Part shown: one piece after another, positions 40,484 through 49,638 of the stretch | How positions within the stretch are numbered: position 1 is the stretch's first letter | How the letters are laid out: each line of letters starts with the position of its first letter | NCBI GenBank assembly: GCA_017454905.1 | Contig: JAFTCB010000030.1 | Coordinates: 1-64,000 of the forward strand | Origin: Bacteroidales bacterium | Lineage (GTDB): Bacteria; Bacteroidota; Bacteroidia; Bacteroidales; UBA932 | DNA: 64,000 nt | Direction: 5' to 3' | Notes under the pieces: model-generated | Seen by the model: the letters and a program-made list of their open reading frames with translations, nothing else | Databases searched by the model: none | Told to the model about the DNA's origin: nothing | Program-made: the position numbers and the translations under genes

Positions 40484-42895
40484 ATGAAAAAGTTATCATT
40501 CTGTTCTCTTTCCCTGGCGGCGGCGATTGCGCTTGCCTCTGTGTCCGCGTGCACCATTAAGGAACTTGACCCGCAAGTCTTGGATGGAGAAGGTGTCGTC
40601 CTGCGCTTCTTCAGCGATGAGAGCCTGGTGGTGACGAAGGCGACAACCCAGAAGAATGGGGAAGACGCCCTCAACGAGAACAAACTCGCTTCCGTGGAGT
40701 ACTTCCTGTATTCCGATGCACAGAAAGACGGCGACGCCTTGTTCCACGGCTATCTGGAGAACGTGGCGCAGAATGCACCTGTCAGTATCCCGATGACGAT
40801 CGAGGTCGTCAACAATACGCTTTGCCCCAACGGCGCGACCAACTTCTGGGTGTATGCCATCGCCAACCATCCGCGGATCGTGGCCGAAGCCGACCCCGAA
40901 GTCCTCTCCGGGACCGATGTTGCCACGCTGGCTGCCAAGACGCGGGAGATCGAGTTCGACGGCGGGAATGTCAAGACCCCCCAGACGAACTTCCTCATGG
41001 CGACGGACGGCCTCTTTGAGGTCACTCCGGTGTATCGCAGAAATACGGTCGTTGCCACAGCCAATATCGGCCTCAAGCGGGTTGCCGCGAAGATTACCAT
41101 TGCCGTGCGGGTGGTCCCGCAGGTGGAAATCCGGAATACCGTCACCATCAGCGGCGTAACCGATACCCGTACCGAAATCTGGAAACCCCGTATGAACGGG
41201 ATGTACGTCTATCTCGTGAACGGTGCCAGGACCGGCCAGGTGAGCGGCGCTCCGGTAGACAACCCTGGCTTCTATTCCTATCAGCAGGTTGAATTTAACT
41301 TGACCGCCCCCGAGACCCACGAGTATGAGACTTACACCAAGGTCGTGGACGGTGATGGAAACGAGATCCTGGATGGAAACGGCCTGGTCCAGTACAACAA
41401 GACTACGACCACCGGCACCTTCTATCCCGCCAACAGCCCCTTTTATACCTATCCGGAAAGCTGGATGTACGGCACCGATGAGGAGCCTTACCTCAAGCTT
41501 GCCATTCCGTGGGACCGCGAACCCGGTGAAAGCGACAACAAAACTCCTTATGGCGCTACATCCAAGATCTACTACTACCGCGTGTACTGCCCGGCCACGG
41601 CAATCGACATGTCCAACGCACAGTTCCTCCGCAACAACTGGTACAAGGTGATCCTCAACGTGGGTATCCTCGGCAGCGAGACGGACGGCGGCGAGATGGT
41701 CATCAACGGCAACTATTACGTGGTGGACTGGCAGGAGCGTGAAGACGGCGGCGGCGGCAGCAGTACCGGCAACGACACCGACAAGGAAGCCGAGATCAAA
41801 GGCGCCCGCTACCTCTTCCTCAACGAGCAGAACTTCACCATGTACAACCTCGAGGACCTGATGATCCCGTATGTGACATCGGACCCTTGCATCATCGAAA
41901 ACTTCAGCGCCAAGAAGTACGACTTCTCCGGCAGCACCAAGCAGGAAGTCACGACCACGAGCATGGCTGCGTGGAACATGGACGTGAACCTGGTGACGAC
42001 CGCCACCGGCGCCCACATCAGCTTCACGCATCCGCTGAACAACGATACCTCTACGAACGACTTCGATGTATCTCAATATATCATCACCTTTACGCTCAGG
42101 CATAAGGATGATCCTTCATATGCGAAAGTTGTAACCATTACCCAATATCCGGCTATCGTTATTGATGCCAAGTTAAATTCAGACGGGAATTCAGATACGC
42201 ACCACGGGTATGTGTTTATTGATAATTCTTCTAGCACAAGTGATTATACAGCCACCTGGAAACGACGTACGGCAATTACAGGTGGTTCTAATTCCAACCC
42301 GAATATGTATCTGATCTCTACAAGTGTCTTGTCCGACTCAGATATGCTTATCGGAGATCCGAGAACGAGCAATAAATACAAAGACTCGGATTTGGTCTCC
42401 GGTTGGGCAAGTTCATCGGCTCCCTGTGTTGATGGAACATCGAACCGACGACTTACTAATTATTATCCTACATCACAGGATGAGGCTTCGTCGAAGGTTA
42501 TTGCTCCGGTATTCCGGATAGCTTCTTCCCATGGCCAATCCTCCAGAATGAGCTATTCAGACGCACAAAGAAGATGTGCCAGTTATCAGGAGGATGGGTG
42601 CCCCGCTGGCAGATGGCGTATACCTACTATGTCAGAAGTCCTCTTCATTACGACACTTTCGCAAAAGAATATGATTCCTAAGTTGTTTACTTTTGCAGAT
42701 ACCGCTTTGGATGAGTCATATTGGTGTGCGAATGGCAAGATAGACGGCGTAAACGGTGTTCCTACTTATTTCTCGGGTACAGATGGAACTCGCTGGGTAC
42801 GTTGCGTATATGATGAATGGTATTGGAGTGGCATGGAAGAAGGGGTATCTACTGTGACCAATACCACCTTTACCTGGGGTGACATCGCCCGTTAA
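40484..42895 (+). CDS. Putative fimbrial tip lipoprotein with C-terminal lectin-like module
   Basis: An 803-residue lipoprotein: MKKLSFCSLSLAAAIALASV then SACT with lipid Cys23, and Thr-Lys-Ala at 51-53. The first 420 residues are fimbrial in style (FYTYPESWMYGTDEEPYLKL, YKVILNVGILGS). The C-terminal part contains SDAQRRCASYQEDGCPAGRW, RIPTMSEVLF and WVRCVYDEWYW, a pattern like the sulfatase-modifying/lectin-type ends of Bacteroidales tip proteins. From about residue 525 the codon use turns A+T-rich. It is probably a tip adhesin; the ligand is unknown. Confidence 0.75.
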   Translation: MKKLSFCSLSLAAAIALASVSACTIKELDPQVLDGEGVVLRFFSDESLVVTKATTQKNGEDALNENKLASVEYFLYSDAQKDGDALFHGYLENVAQNAPVSIPMTIEVVNNTLCPNGATNFWVYAIANHPRIVAEADPEVLSGTDVATLAAKTREIEFDGGNVKTPQTNFLMATDGLFEVTPVYRRNTVVATANIGLKRVAAKITIAVRVVPQVEIRNTVTISGVTDTRTEIWKPRMNGMYVYLVNGARTGQVSGAPVDNPGFYSYQQVEFNLTAPETHEYETYTKVVDGDGNEILDGNGLVQYNKTTTTGTFYPANSPFYTYPESWMYGTDEEPYLKLAIPWDREPGESDNKTPYGATSKIYYYRVYCPATAIDMSNAQFLRNNWYKVILNVGILGSETDGGEMVINGNYYVVDWQEREDGGGGSSTGNDTDKEAEIKGARYLFLNEQNFTMYNLEDLMIPYVTSDPCIIENFSAKKYDFSGSTKQEVTTTSMAAWNMDVNLVTTATGAHISFTHPLNNDTSTNDFDVSQYIITFTLRHKDDPSYAKVVTITQYPAIVIDAKLNSDGNSDTHHGYVFIDNSSSTSDYTATWKRRTAITGGSNSNPNMYLISTSVLSDSDMLIGDPRTSNKYKDSDLVSGWASSSAPCVDGTSNRRLTNYYPTSQDEASSKVIAPVFRIASSHGQSSRMSYSDAQRRCASYQEDGCPAGRWRIPTMSEVLFITTLSQKNMIPKLFTFADTALDESYWCANGKIDGVNGVPTYFSGTDGTRWVRCVYDEWYWSGMEEGVSTVTNTTFTWGDIAR

Positions 42896-42908
42896 ACCTT
42901 AAGTACGT

Positions 42909-45900
42909 ATGAAAAAGACATTGAAATACATATTCCTTTTGACTGCGCTGCTTGTAGGTTTCGCGGGCTGCGTGAAGATCGAATTCGAGGAGTGGGCAGG
43001 AGGGGAGGAGCTTCCTTATCCTGAGGAGGGGCAGGCCCTCGTCACCTTCACCGTGGCTGCTCCCGGCGGCGGCTTCGCCGATACCAAAGCCGCCCTGGCC
43101 GACACGCCCACGATCGAGAACATGCGCGTCGTCGTGTTCGGCTCATCGGGCTTCCTCAAGGAAAGTGTAGCGATCGACGAATTCGACTCTGCCACGACCA
43201 ATGGCAACGAGACGCTGTACAAATTCAAGGCGAAACTGTCCCTGACGGATTCCAAGAACCTGAAGGTCCATGTCATCGCCAACCTCGGGGACGTCAAGCT
43301 CCCCTGGAAATATGACACCGAGGTTCTGACCAAGTATGCATATACCACCAATAATCAGGATGCATACTGGGCGAGCTTCGTCCTGCCCAACGGCGTTACT
43401 CTCAAAAAGGAATGGGATGAGGGAACCCAGTCCATGGTCTATGTGAAGGATACTGACGGTTATTATCAGGTCACCGATGACGTCACCAATGCCTTCTGCG
43501 GCGGCACCGGCCAGCCCGGGCTTCCCCTTGTGCGCAACTTTGCGAAAATCAGCATCCAGTCCGCCACCCCCCAGTTCGTCCTGGACAAGGACAAGACTCT
43601 GGCGGTAATCAACAAGCCCGACCGCGGCAGCGTGGCTCCCTATAACCGTTTGGACGGTACCTTCCTCATGGATTATAAGGACAAACAGTATGTCATAGAT
43701 AAAGATGCGCAAACGGGCTTGAAGTATACATATCCCGGCTTCTCACCCAGCGAGACGCAATTCGTGGATACGGATCCGGACGCATCTTCTGTCGTATGGG
43801 GTACCGGCACTGGCGAAGGGGAAAAGATCGTGAGCAGTGTTTATATGTATGAGCGGCCCGTTCCTGCCGTGGGGGAGCCGGTTTCATACATGATTGTCCA
43901 TGGTACTTTCTATCCTTTCAAGCAAAAGTATTATGATGACAACCAGCCCAAGACCTGGAAAGATACCGAACGGGCGAACCCCGGTACATATCTAGATACA
44001 GCCAATGGCGTTCCCTGCTACTATAAGGTTGACTTCAAGGATGACGAAGGCCCATACGCCATCTTCCGCAATTTCCGTTATCACATCCGGATCACCAATG
44101 TCGCGAAACCCGGCGCTGATACACCCGGGGCGGCAGGTTCTACCGGTGGCACCGGTGACATCTCTCAGGACCAGTCCGTTGCCAGCCTTACCGACTTCTC
44201 CGACGGTTACGGCCGTATCGCTGTTTCCCATACCGGATGGACCTTCGTGGAAGGCCGTGCCGAATTCGAACTCAAGTACAAATTCATCGAGGATGCTACG
44301 GCTGGTGATTCCAGCGCAAACAACGCGCTTGACACCGAAGGTGGCCCTGTTACCATTACCATCGGCGCCAAGACCGGTCCGGTGAACGTCATCAGCACCA
44401 CGCTGGATTCGTCAATTTCTTCGGAGACGGGAACTAATGTAGATGCCGGGGACAACGGTGTAATCAGAGTCATGGGAGCATCCACAGCCAAGGATGCCGA
44501 AGGTTTCCGTACCATTAAATTCACGGTAAATACACCGGACCTTAACGACATAACCACCCAGACCATCCATATCAGCGGCAAGGTCAACGAGACCAGCACC
44601 CTCTCGCGTGAAATCAAATACTACCTCATGCCCCGCCAGAACATGATTGTGGAGTGCCTGGCTGACGATGTTAACCCTGACTATGGCGAAGACTATGTTG
44701 AGAAAGTCGCCGGGGAGGGTATCAATGTAAGGATCACCATCCCCAAGATGCTTCCGGAGAGCATGTTCCCGCTGCAGTTTTATTTGGAGTCCGATCAGCT
44801 TTCCATCACGCCGAACACGGCCAAGTATCCGGAGGACAACCTTCCCGTTGCCAACGGAAACAGCATTTGCACCGGAAAGGAATCCAGCAAGTCCTTCCAC
44901 TATGTCCGTACGCTCAACTATACGGAGTATCAGGAGCTGGATGAGACCCTGGACGGCATGCAGTTCACCTGCCACTTCACGACCAACAAGGCAGAAAGCG
45001 CCGGCAAGATATATGTAGACAACCAGTATTTCAACAAGGGGAATGACAGTTTCTACAACTATACCATGTATAAGTTCAAGAATCTGAGCTTCACCGACAA
45101 CAGTACCGCTGCCAATACCAACGTCAACTTCAACTTCTCCCTGGACGATGCCGATTCCTATCCTTCATCGGGCCGGACCGTGCAGGTGAAGTTGGACGGA
45201 CTGGTTCCTCAGACCGGAGCCAATATGACTCTTGTTAATGCTGATGAGGGTATCTATACCTATACGATCCAGGGCGGTGCAAAATCTGCAGCCTTGGCTC
45301 TCAGGACCATCAACGCGGCTGCCGGCTTTGACAACACTTACGCTGTCACGCTCAATGCATACGAAGGTGGCAAGGCCATCTATCACGAAGCATCCCACGG
45401 CAATCAGGTGCAGCGGATCACCATTGATCCCAAATCATACACCATGCAGCCGGGCGACAAGAAGACCCTCACGGCAACGATCTGGCCGGCAAGCTCCGGG
45501 ACAGGCAGCATTGCCTGGACTTCTTCCAATACTTCCGTGGCAACGGTGGACGACAACGGCAAGGTCACGGCCGTCGCCGTCGGCACCGCCCAGATTACCG
45601 CCTCCCACAGCGGCTTGTCCGCCAGCTGCACCATCACGGTTGCTCCGTTCGAGGTAACCCGCATCAGCCTCAACAAGACCTCCATGAATCTTAAGATTGG
45701 CGGCGACGAGACGCTGGTCGCCACGGTAATGCCTGCCAACGCATCCGACAAGACCGTAACCTGGACGACGTCTGATGCCTCGATCGCAACGGTCTCAAGC
45801 GCCGGTTTGGTTCGCGGCGTAGCTTTGGGCACCGCCACCATCACGGCAACCTCCAGCAACGGCCTCACCGCCACCTGTACCGTGCATGTGACCCCTATCG

Positions 45901-46526
45901 CGGTGACCGGAGTGTCGCTCAACAAGAGTTCCACCACCTTGGTCATTGTCAATGGCACGGGCCAGACTGAGCAGCTTGCTGCCACCCTCGCGCCGAACGA
46001 TGCCACGAACAGGAACGTGACCTGGACCAGCTCCAACCCGGAGGTCGCCACGGTCTCCTCCTCGGGTCTCGTCACAGCTGTCGCCAAGGGCACGACGACC
46101 ATCACGGTGACCACCGAGGACGGCGGGTACAGTGCAAGTTGTACGGTAAAGGTGGGTATTCAAAGCACCAAGACGTTTACAACCACCAGGAGTACTGTGT
46201 CAGGTACGGGTACGCGGACCCTGAGTGATGCTCCTATTAGTGTTACGCTTGACGTTAGAAATCGATATGACAACTATCTTGAGTTGAACAGATATACTAC
46301 GCCAATATCCGTTAGTGCTGGTGAAAATACAATTACGCGGATTGTTATTAACCTGCGAAACAATGGCGGAGGCCTGACTCCAAGTTCTGGTTCAGTAGCA
46401 AATGCAGGTTCGGGAACCAGTTATACTAGAACCTGGACCGGTAGTGCCACCGGAGTTTCGTTTGAGCAAGGCTATACAACGAGAATGCAGATTACAAGTA
46501 TTTCCGTTACCTACATCGAGTTTTAA
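42909..46526 (+). CDS. Giant fimbrial adhesin with three BIG2 immunoglobulin-like domains
   Basis: A 1205-residue lipoprotein: MKKTLKYIFLLTALLVGFAGC with lipid Cys21, and Thr-Lys-Ala at 59-61. Residues about 60-830 form the fimbrial/DUF4906-like body (AFCGGTGQPGLPLVRNFAKI, FRNFRYHIRITNVA). Three BIG2 domains follow at about 833-912, 915-993 and 998-1078, each with WTSSN or WTTSD, ATV and GTATITAT. A last beta-domain (about 1080-1205) has A+T-rich codons and resembles a small carbohydrate-binding sandwich. It ends the operon before a strong terminator. The stalked layout suggests a surface adhesin. Confidence 0.8.
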   Translation: MKKTLKYIFLLTALLVGFAGCVKIEFEEWAGGEELPYPEEGQALVTFTVAAPGGGFADTKAALADTPTIENMRVVVFGSSGFLKESVAIDEFDSATTNGNETLYKFKAKLSLTDSKNLKVHVIANLGDVKLPWKYDTEVLTKYAYTTNNQDAYWASFVLPNGVTLKKEWDEGTQSMVYVKDTDGYYQVTDDVTNAFCGGTGQPGLPLVRNFAKISIQSATPQFVLDKDKTLAVINKPDRGSVAPYNRLDGTFLMDYKDKQYVIDKDAQTGLKYTYPGFSPSETQFVDTDPDASSVVWGTGTGEGEKIVSSVYMYERPVPAVGEPVSYMIVHGTFYPFKQKYYDDNQPKTWKDTERANPGTYLDTANGVPCYYKVDFKDDEGPYAIFRNFRYHIRITNVAKPGADTPGAAGSTGGTGDISQDQSVASLTDFSDGYGRIAVSHTGWTFVEGRAEFELKYKFIEDATAGDSSANNALDTEGGPVTITIGAKTGPVNVISTTLDSSISSETGTNVDAGDNGVIRVMGASTAKDAEGFRTIKFTVNTPDLNDITTQTIHISGKVNETSTLSREIKYYLMPRQNMIVECLADDVNPDYGEDYVEKVAGEGINVRITIPKMLPESMFPLQFYLESDQLSITPNTAKYPEDNLPVANGNSICTGKESSKSFHYVRTLNYTEYQELDETLDGMQFTCHFTTNKAESAGKIYVDNQYFNKGNDSFYNYTMYKFKNLSFTDNSTAANTNVNFNFSLDDADSYPSSGRTVQVKLDGLVPQTGANMTLVNADEGIYTYTIQGGAKSAALALRTINAAAGFDNTYAVTLNAYEGGKAIYHEASHGNQVQRITIDPKSYTMQPGDKKTLTATIWPASSGTGSIAWTSSNTSVATVDDNGKVTAVAVGTAQITASHSGLSASCTITVAPFEVTRISLNKTSMNLKIGGDETLVATVMPANASDKTVTWTTSDASIATVSSAGLVRGVALGTATITATSSNGLTATCTVHVTPIAVTGVSLNKSSTTLVIVNGTGQTEQLAATLAPNDATNRNVTWTSSNPEVATVSSSGLVTAVAKGTTTITVTTEDGGYSASCTVKVGIQSTKTFTTTRSTVSGTGTRTLSDAPISVTLDVRNRYDNYLELNRYTTPISVSAGENTITRIVINLRNNGGGLTPSSGSVANAGSGTSYTRTWTGSATGVSFEQGYTTRMQITSISVTYIEF

Positions 46527-46535
46527 TCAATTATC

Positions 46536-46571
46536 CCTTCCGGGCCCTAACGGCCCGGGAGGTTTGTTTTT
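46536..46571 (+). terminator. Terminator of the fimbrial operon
   Basis: CCTTCCGGGCC and GGCCCGGGAGG pair over 11 bp around CTAAC and are followed by TTTGTTTTT. It lies 10 bases after the adhesin stop. Confidence 0.9.
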
Positions 46572-46606
46572 AGCCGTGTGCCGCCGAACGGCGAGGGAAG
46601 AGTGAT

Positions 46607-46963
46607 ATGGATGCAATCCGCAGCGTCCAAACCGCTTTCCGGCTGGAGGAGGGCCTGCTCCGGCGCCTGGAGAAGAAGGCGCAGGTGCAGAACAAGAGCC
46701 TGAACCGTTATGTCGAGGAGCTTTTCCTGGCTGATGTCCGGGATGAGCCGGAGTATCCGGTGGTCTCGTTTCCGGTGCGGCACGCCGACTGCGTGCCGCG
46801 CCACGGGAGCTGGCATCAGTCTCGCCGCAGAAACTGGCATCGGCCGCGCCGCCGGTATCAGTCGATGGCTTCGAGGAGCTGGTCGCAGATGCTCTTCATG
46901 CCGGCGACGGAGGGGTGGCCGTTCTGCTTGTCGATGTCGTGGAGCTCGATGAGCTGGACCTGA
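46607..46963 (+). CDS. Small ribbon-helix-helix protein, C-terminus probably altered
   Basis: 118 residues. The first 48 (VQTAFRLEEGLLRRLEKKAQ, NKSLNRYVEELFL) form a clear Arc/MetJ-type ribbon-helix-helix domain as in antitoxin-like proteins. PEYPVVSFPV then matches the linker of Bacteroidales relatives. Beyond about residue 62 the sequence is Arg/His/Trp-rich and unlike the family, and its last 106 bases run antisense through the end of the SGNH gene. This suggests a frameshift or loss of the original end. No toxin gene adjoins it. It could be a remnant or a lone DNA-binding protein. Confidence 0.55.
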   Translation: MDAIRSVQTAFRLEEGLLRRLEKKAQVQNKSLNRYVEELFLADVRDEPEYPVVSFPVRHADCVPRHGSWHQSRRRNWHRPRRRYQSMASRSWSQMLFMPATEGWPFCLSMSWSSMSWT

Positions 46964-47523
46964 TAGTGCTTGCAGATGACGCGGAAGGCTTCGTTGACTT
47001 CTTCGCGGAGTTCGGAGTTCAGGATCGAGTAGATCTTGGCTTCGGGGTAGCGCTTCTGGAGGGCGTCGAGCAGGCAGGCGAGGGCGGGGCGGAAGTTCTT
47101 GCAGTCTTCCTGCGTCCAGCCTTCATACTGGTATTCGCCCATCGGGGAGCGGGCCCAGGCGTCATTGGTGCCCCCGAAGAGGAAGATGATGTCGGGCTCG
47201 CCCAGCAGGTCCACGCGGGTCGTGAAGGCGGATTTGGAGGAGTCCATCCCGAAGTAGCCGGTGCCGCAGATGGTCGTGCCGCTCCAGGAGTCGTTCTTCT
47301 CCAGCTGGTAGCCTTTCGCGGCAATGTAGAGGCTCCACCAGGTCTGCTCCACTTCCGTGATGTCGTTGTGGGCGTCGGGGTAGAAGGTGGCGTAGTTGTC
47401 CGGGATGATGCCCTTGAAGGTGGAATACGAGTCTCCGAGGATGGAAACTTTCTTGGACTGGGCCTGGGCCGGCAGGACCACCGAAACGGCCGCCAGCAGC
47501 ACAAGGATGCTCAATCTCTTCAT
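46858..47523 (-). CDS. Secreted SGNH/GDSL hydrolase
   Basis: A 221-residue exported hydrolase: MKRLSILVLLAAVSVVLPAQ then AQS. VSILGDSYSTFKG holds the catalytic Ser, FLFGGTNDAWARS the Gly/Asn block, and the end has HPSVAGM with the His (usual DxxH replaced by NGHPSVAG). It probably removes acyl groups from glycans or lipids in the periplasm. The 3' end overlaps the convergent RHH gene. It has its own TATATTTG promoter box. Confidence 0.85.
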   Translation of the reverse strand: MKRLSILVLLAAVSVVLPAQAQSKKVSILGDSYSTFKGIIPDNYATFYPDAHNDITEVEQTWWSLYIAAKGYQLEKNDSWSGTTICGTGYFGMDSSKSAFTTRVDLLGEPDIIFLFGGTNDAWARSPMGEYQYEGWTQEDCKNFRPALACLLDALQKRYPEAKIYSILNSELREEVNEAFRVICKHYQVQLIELHDIDKQNGHPSVAGMKSICDQLLEAID

Positions 47524-47555
47524 AGTGAGTAACAGTTTGGAAATGCTTCGGTACA

Positions 47556-47563
47556 CAAATATA
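47556..47563 (-). promoter_or_regulatory. -7 promoter box of the SGNH hydrolase gene
   Basis: The minus strand reads TATATTTG about 32 nt before the ATG at 47523. Confidence 0.55.
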
Positions 47564-47619
47564 TAAAACACCTGTGAAAAGTGTAGCGCCCGGGGGCAAC
47601 ATGTATCCCGGAAAATGAT

Positions 47620-47627
47620 TATATTTG
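47620..47627 (+). promoter_or_regulatory. -7 promoter box five bases from the kinase ATG
   Basis: TATATTTG is followed by GGGAT and the ATG at 47633, predicting a leaderless mRNA. No TTTG element is visible at the -33 distance. Confidence 0.55.
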
Positions 47628-47632
47628 GGGAT

Positions 47633-49627
47633 ATGAAGCATCTATTCGTAATGATCCTGTGCCTGCTGGCGGCGTTCGTGCCGCTGGCTGCGCAGAACAA
47701 TCCTTTCGAGATCGACGACGAGTGCTACAAGTACTACCAGCAGGCGGAGCTCTCCGTGAGCGACGTGGCTTCCGACACCTTCGAGAAGGCCAATGCCAAA
47801 CTGCTGGAGACCGCCCTCGCCAAACAGGACGAGAAGGCCCGCACGCTCTACTACGTAGAAGCGCTCAAGCGCTGTTCCCGCATGGGCCGCATCGCTCCCG
47901 CGAGCGATCGGGTCCATTTCAACGCGGAGATTGAGGAGGCCCGCCGGCAGTTGCAGGAAGTGGCCAAGCAGACGGGCTACATCCAGTATTACTACTATGC
48001 TTTCGATCTCTGCCAGACCTATTACTTCAACACCGGACAGACCCTCCGGGCGCATGAGCTGCTCAACGAGATGATCCGGATCTCGGAGACCGAAGGGGAT
48101 GAATACGGTCTCTGGCAGGCCGTCCGCTTCATCGCACAGCTTTATCAGAAGCAGGGCGACCTGACCAATACGCGCCGTTACCTCAAACGGGGCCTGGACA
48201 TTTGGGAGAATTCCCGGGAACCCTCCGTCCGCCGGCAGTCCGTGTCCCGGATGTACAATGACCTCGCGGATACCTATGACATCGGCACGGACTCGGCCCG
48301 TCTCTTCTACAACCGGGCCTGGCAGGCGGCCAACCAGGACCTGGACACCCTGCGCTGTACGTTCTACGATGCCTTGCAGGCGGCCTTCGACGAGAAGAAG
48401 GACGAGTACCGGGCAGACCGGGATTTCTGTATGCGGCACCCTTCCTTCAAGCCGCTTTTCCCGACGGGCGGGACCTGTTTCCGCTGCGTGGATGACATCC
48501 TGGGCGGCGTCTCGCCGTCGAATGTGCGCATGGATTCGGTCAGTGTCTTCAAGCAGCGTCATTTCCTGGGGCGTCTGGCCTACAAATACGGCCTGCTGGA
48601 TGCAGCCTACTACCTGACCTATGCAGAGGCGTCTTCGTCGCAGTCCAACATCTCCTCGATGAATGACATTCGCCTTGGCGAACTCTCATCGCAGTGGGAG
48701 AAATCGCGGATGAGCACCGACCTTGCGGCGAAATCGGCGCAGGTGGAGCGCGTGACGCGGCTCGTCATGATCCTGACGCTGTTCATCCTGTTGAGCGCGT
48801 TGGTATTCTCCACGATCCACGTACGCAATCTCCGGCAAGGCAAGCGCAGGGATGAGCAGCGGATCGCCGAGCTCAAGGAGGCGAACGAAAAGGTGCGCCT
48901 GGCCGATGCCGCCAAGACGCGCTTCGTGCAGAACATGAGCCACGAAGTCCGCACGCCGCTGAACGCCATCGTCGGCTTCTCGCAGTTGCTTTCCCTGCCG
49001 GACGGGTCCTTCCCGCCGGAGGAGAAAGAAGAGTTCGCGGGGCATATCGTGAACAATACCAAAATGCTGACGATGCTCCTGGACGACATCCTGAATGCCT
49101 CTGCCATGGATTCCGGCAACTACCGGATCGCCTATGAGGAAGGAGAAATGCATTTCATCGCCCAGTCGGCGATCAGCAGCGCGGAGCACCGCCTGCAGCC
49201 GGGGGTGCAGATGTACTACAAACCGGAATCGCCGGAACCCTTCACGTTCACTACGGATCCCCGCCGCGTGCAGCAGGTCCTGATCAACCTGCTGACCAAC
49301 TCCTGCAAACATACGTCCGCGGGCGAAATCGTGCTGTCCAGTTCGCTGACGGAGAATCCGGGGTCTGTGACCTATGCGGTCACGGACACGGGTCCCGGCA
49401 TCCCTGCCGACCAGGCGGAGAAGATCTTCGAGCGCTTCACGAAACTGAATGAGTTCGTGCAGGGCACGGGGCTGGGCCTGAGCATCTGCCGGGACATTGC
49501 CGGACGGATGGGCGCGCAGGTCTATCTGGACACGGCTTACACGGAGGGCGGTGCGCGCTTCGTATTCATCGTGCCCGTCGCGCCGCCGCAGCAAGAGGCG
49601 GAAACACCTGAATCAAATCTAAAATAA
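47633..49627 (+). CDS. Sensor histidine kinase with periplasmic TPR-like domain
   Basis: A 664-residue kinase. The signal MKHLFVMILCLLAAFVPLAA is followed by a helical, TPR-like sensor region (about 25-370, with GLWQAVRFIAQLYQKQGDLT). One membrane helix follows, LVMILTLFILLSALVFSTIH (about 383-402), then a coiled coil. The H box is MSHEVRTPLNAIVGF with His437. The ATPase domain has LTNSCKH (N box), DTGPGIP and GTGLGLSI. The sensed signal is unknown. The receiver gene starts 11 bases later, so kinase and receiver form a pair. Confidence 0.93.
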   Translation: MKHLFVMILCLLAAFVPLAAQNNPFEIDDECYKYYQQAELSVSDVASDTFEKANAKLLETALAKQDEKARTLYYVEALKRCSRMGRIAPASDRVHFNAEIEEARRQLQEVAKQTGYIQYYYYAFDLCQTYYFNTGQTLRAHELLNEMIRISETEGDEYGLWQAVRFIAQLYQKQGDLTNTRRYLKRGLDIWENSREPSVRRQSVSRMYNDLADTYDIGTDSARLFYNRAWQAANQDLDTLRCTFYDALQAAFDEKKDEYRADRDFCMRHPSFKPLFPTGGTCFRCVDDILGGVSPSNVRMDSVSVFKQRHFLGRLAYKYGLLDAAYYLTYAEASSSQSNISSMNDIRLGELSSQWEKSRMSTDLAAKSAQVERVTRLVMILTLFILLSALVFSTIHVRNLRQGKRRDEQRIAELKEANEKVRLADAAKTRFVQNMSHEVRTPLNAIVGFSQLLSLPDGSFPPEEKEEFAGHIVNNTKMLTMLLDDILNASAMDSGNYRIAYEEGEMHFIAQSAISSAEHRLQPGVQMYYKPESPEPFTFTTDPRRVQQVLINLLTNSCKHTSAGEIVLSSSLTENPGSVTYAVTDTGPGIPADQAEKIFERFTKLNEFVQGTGLGLSICRDIAGRMGAQVYLDTAYTEGGARFVFIVPVAPPQQEAETPESNLK

Positions 49628-49638
49628 CACTAAAAGAT

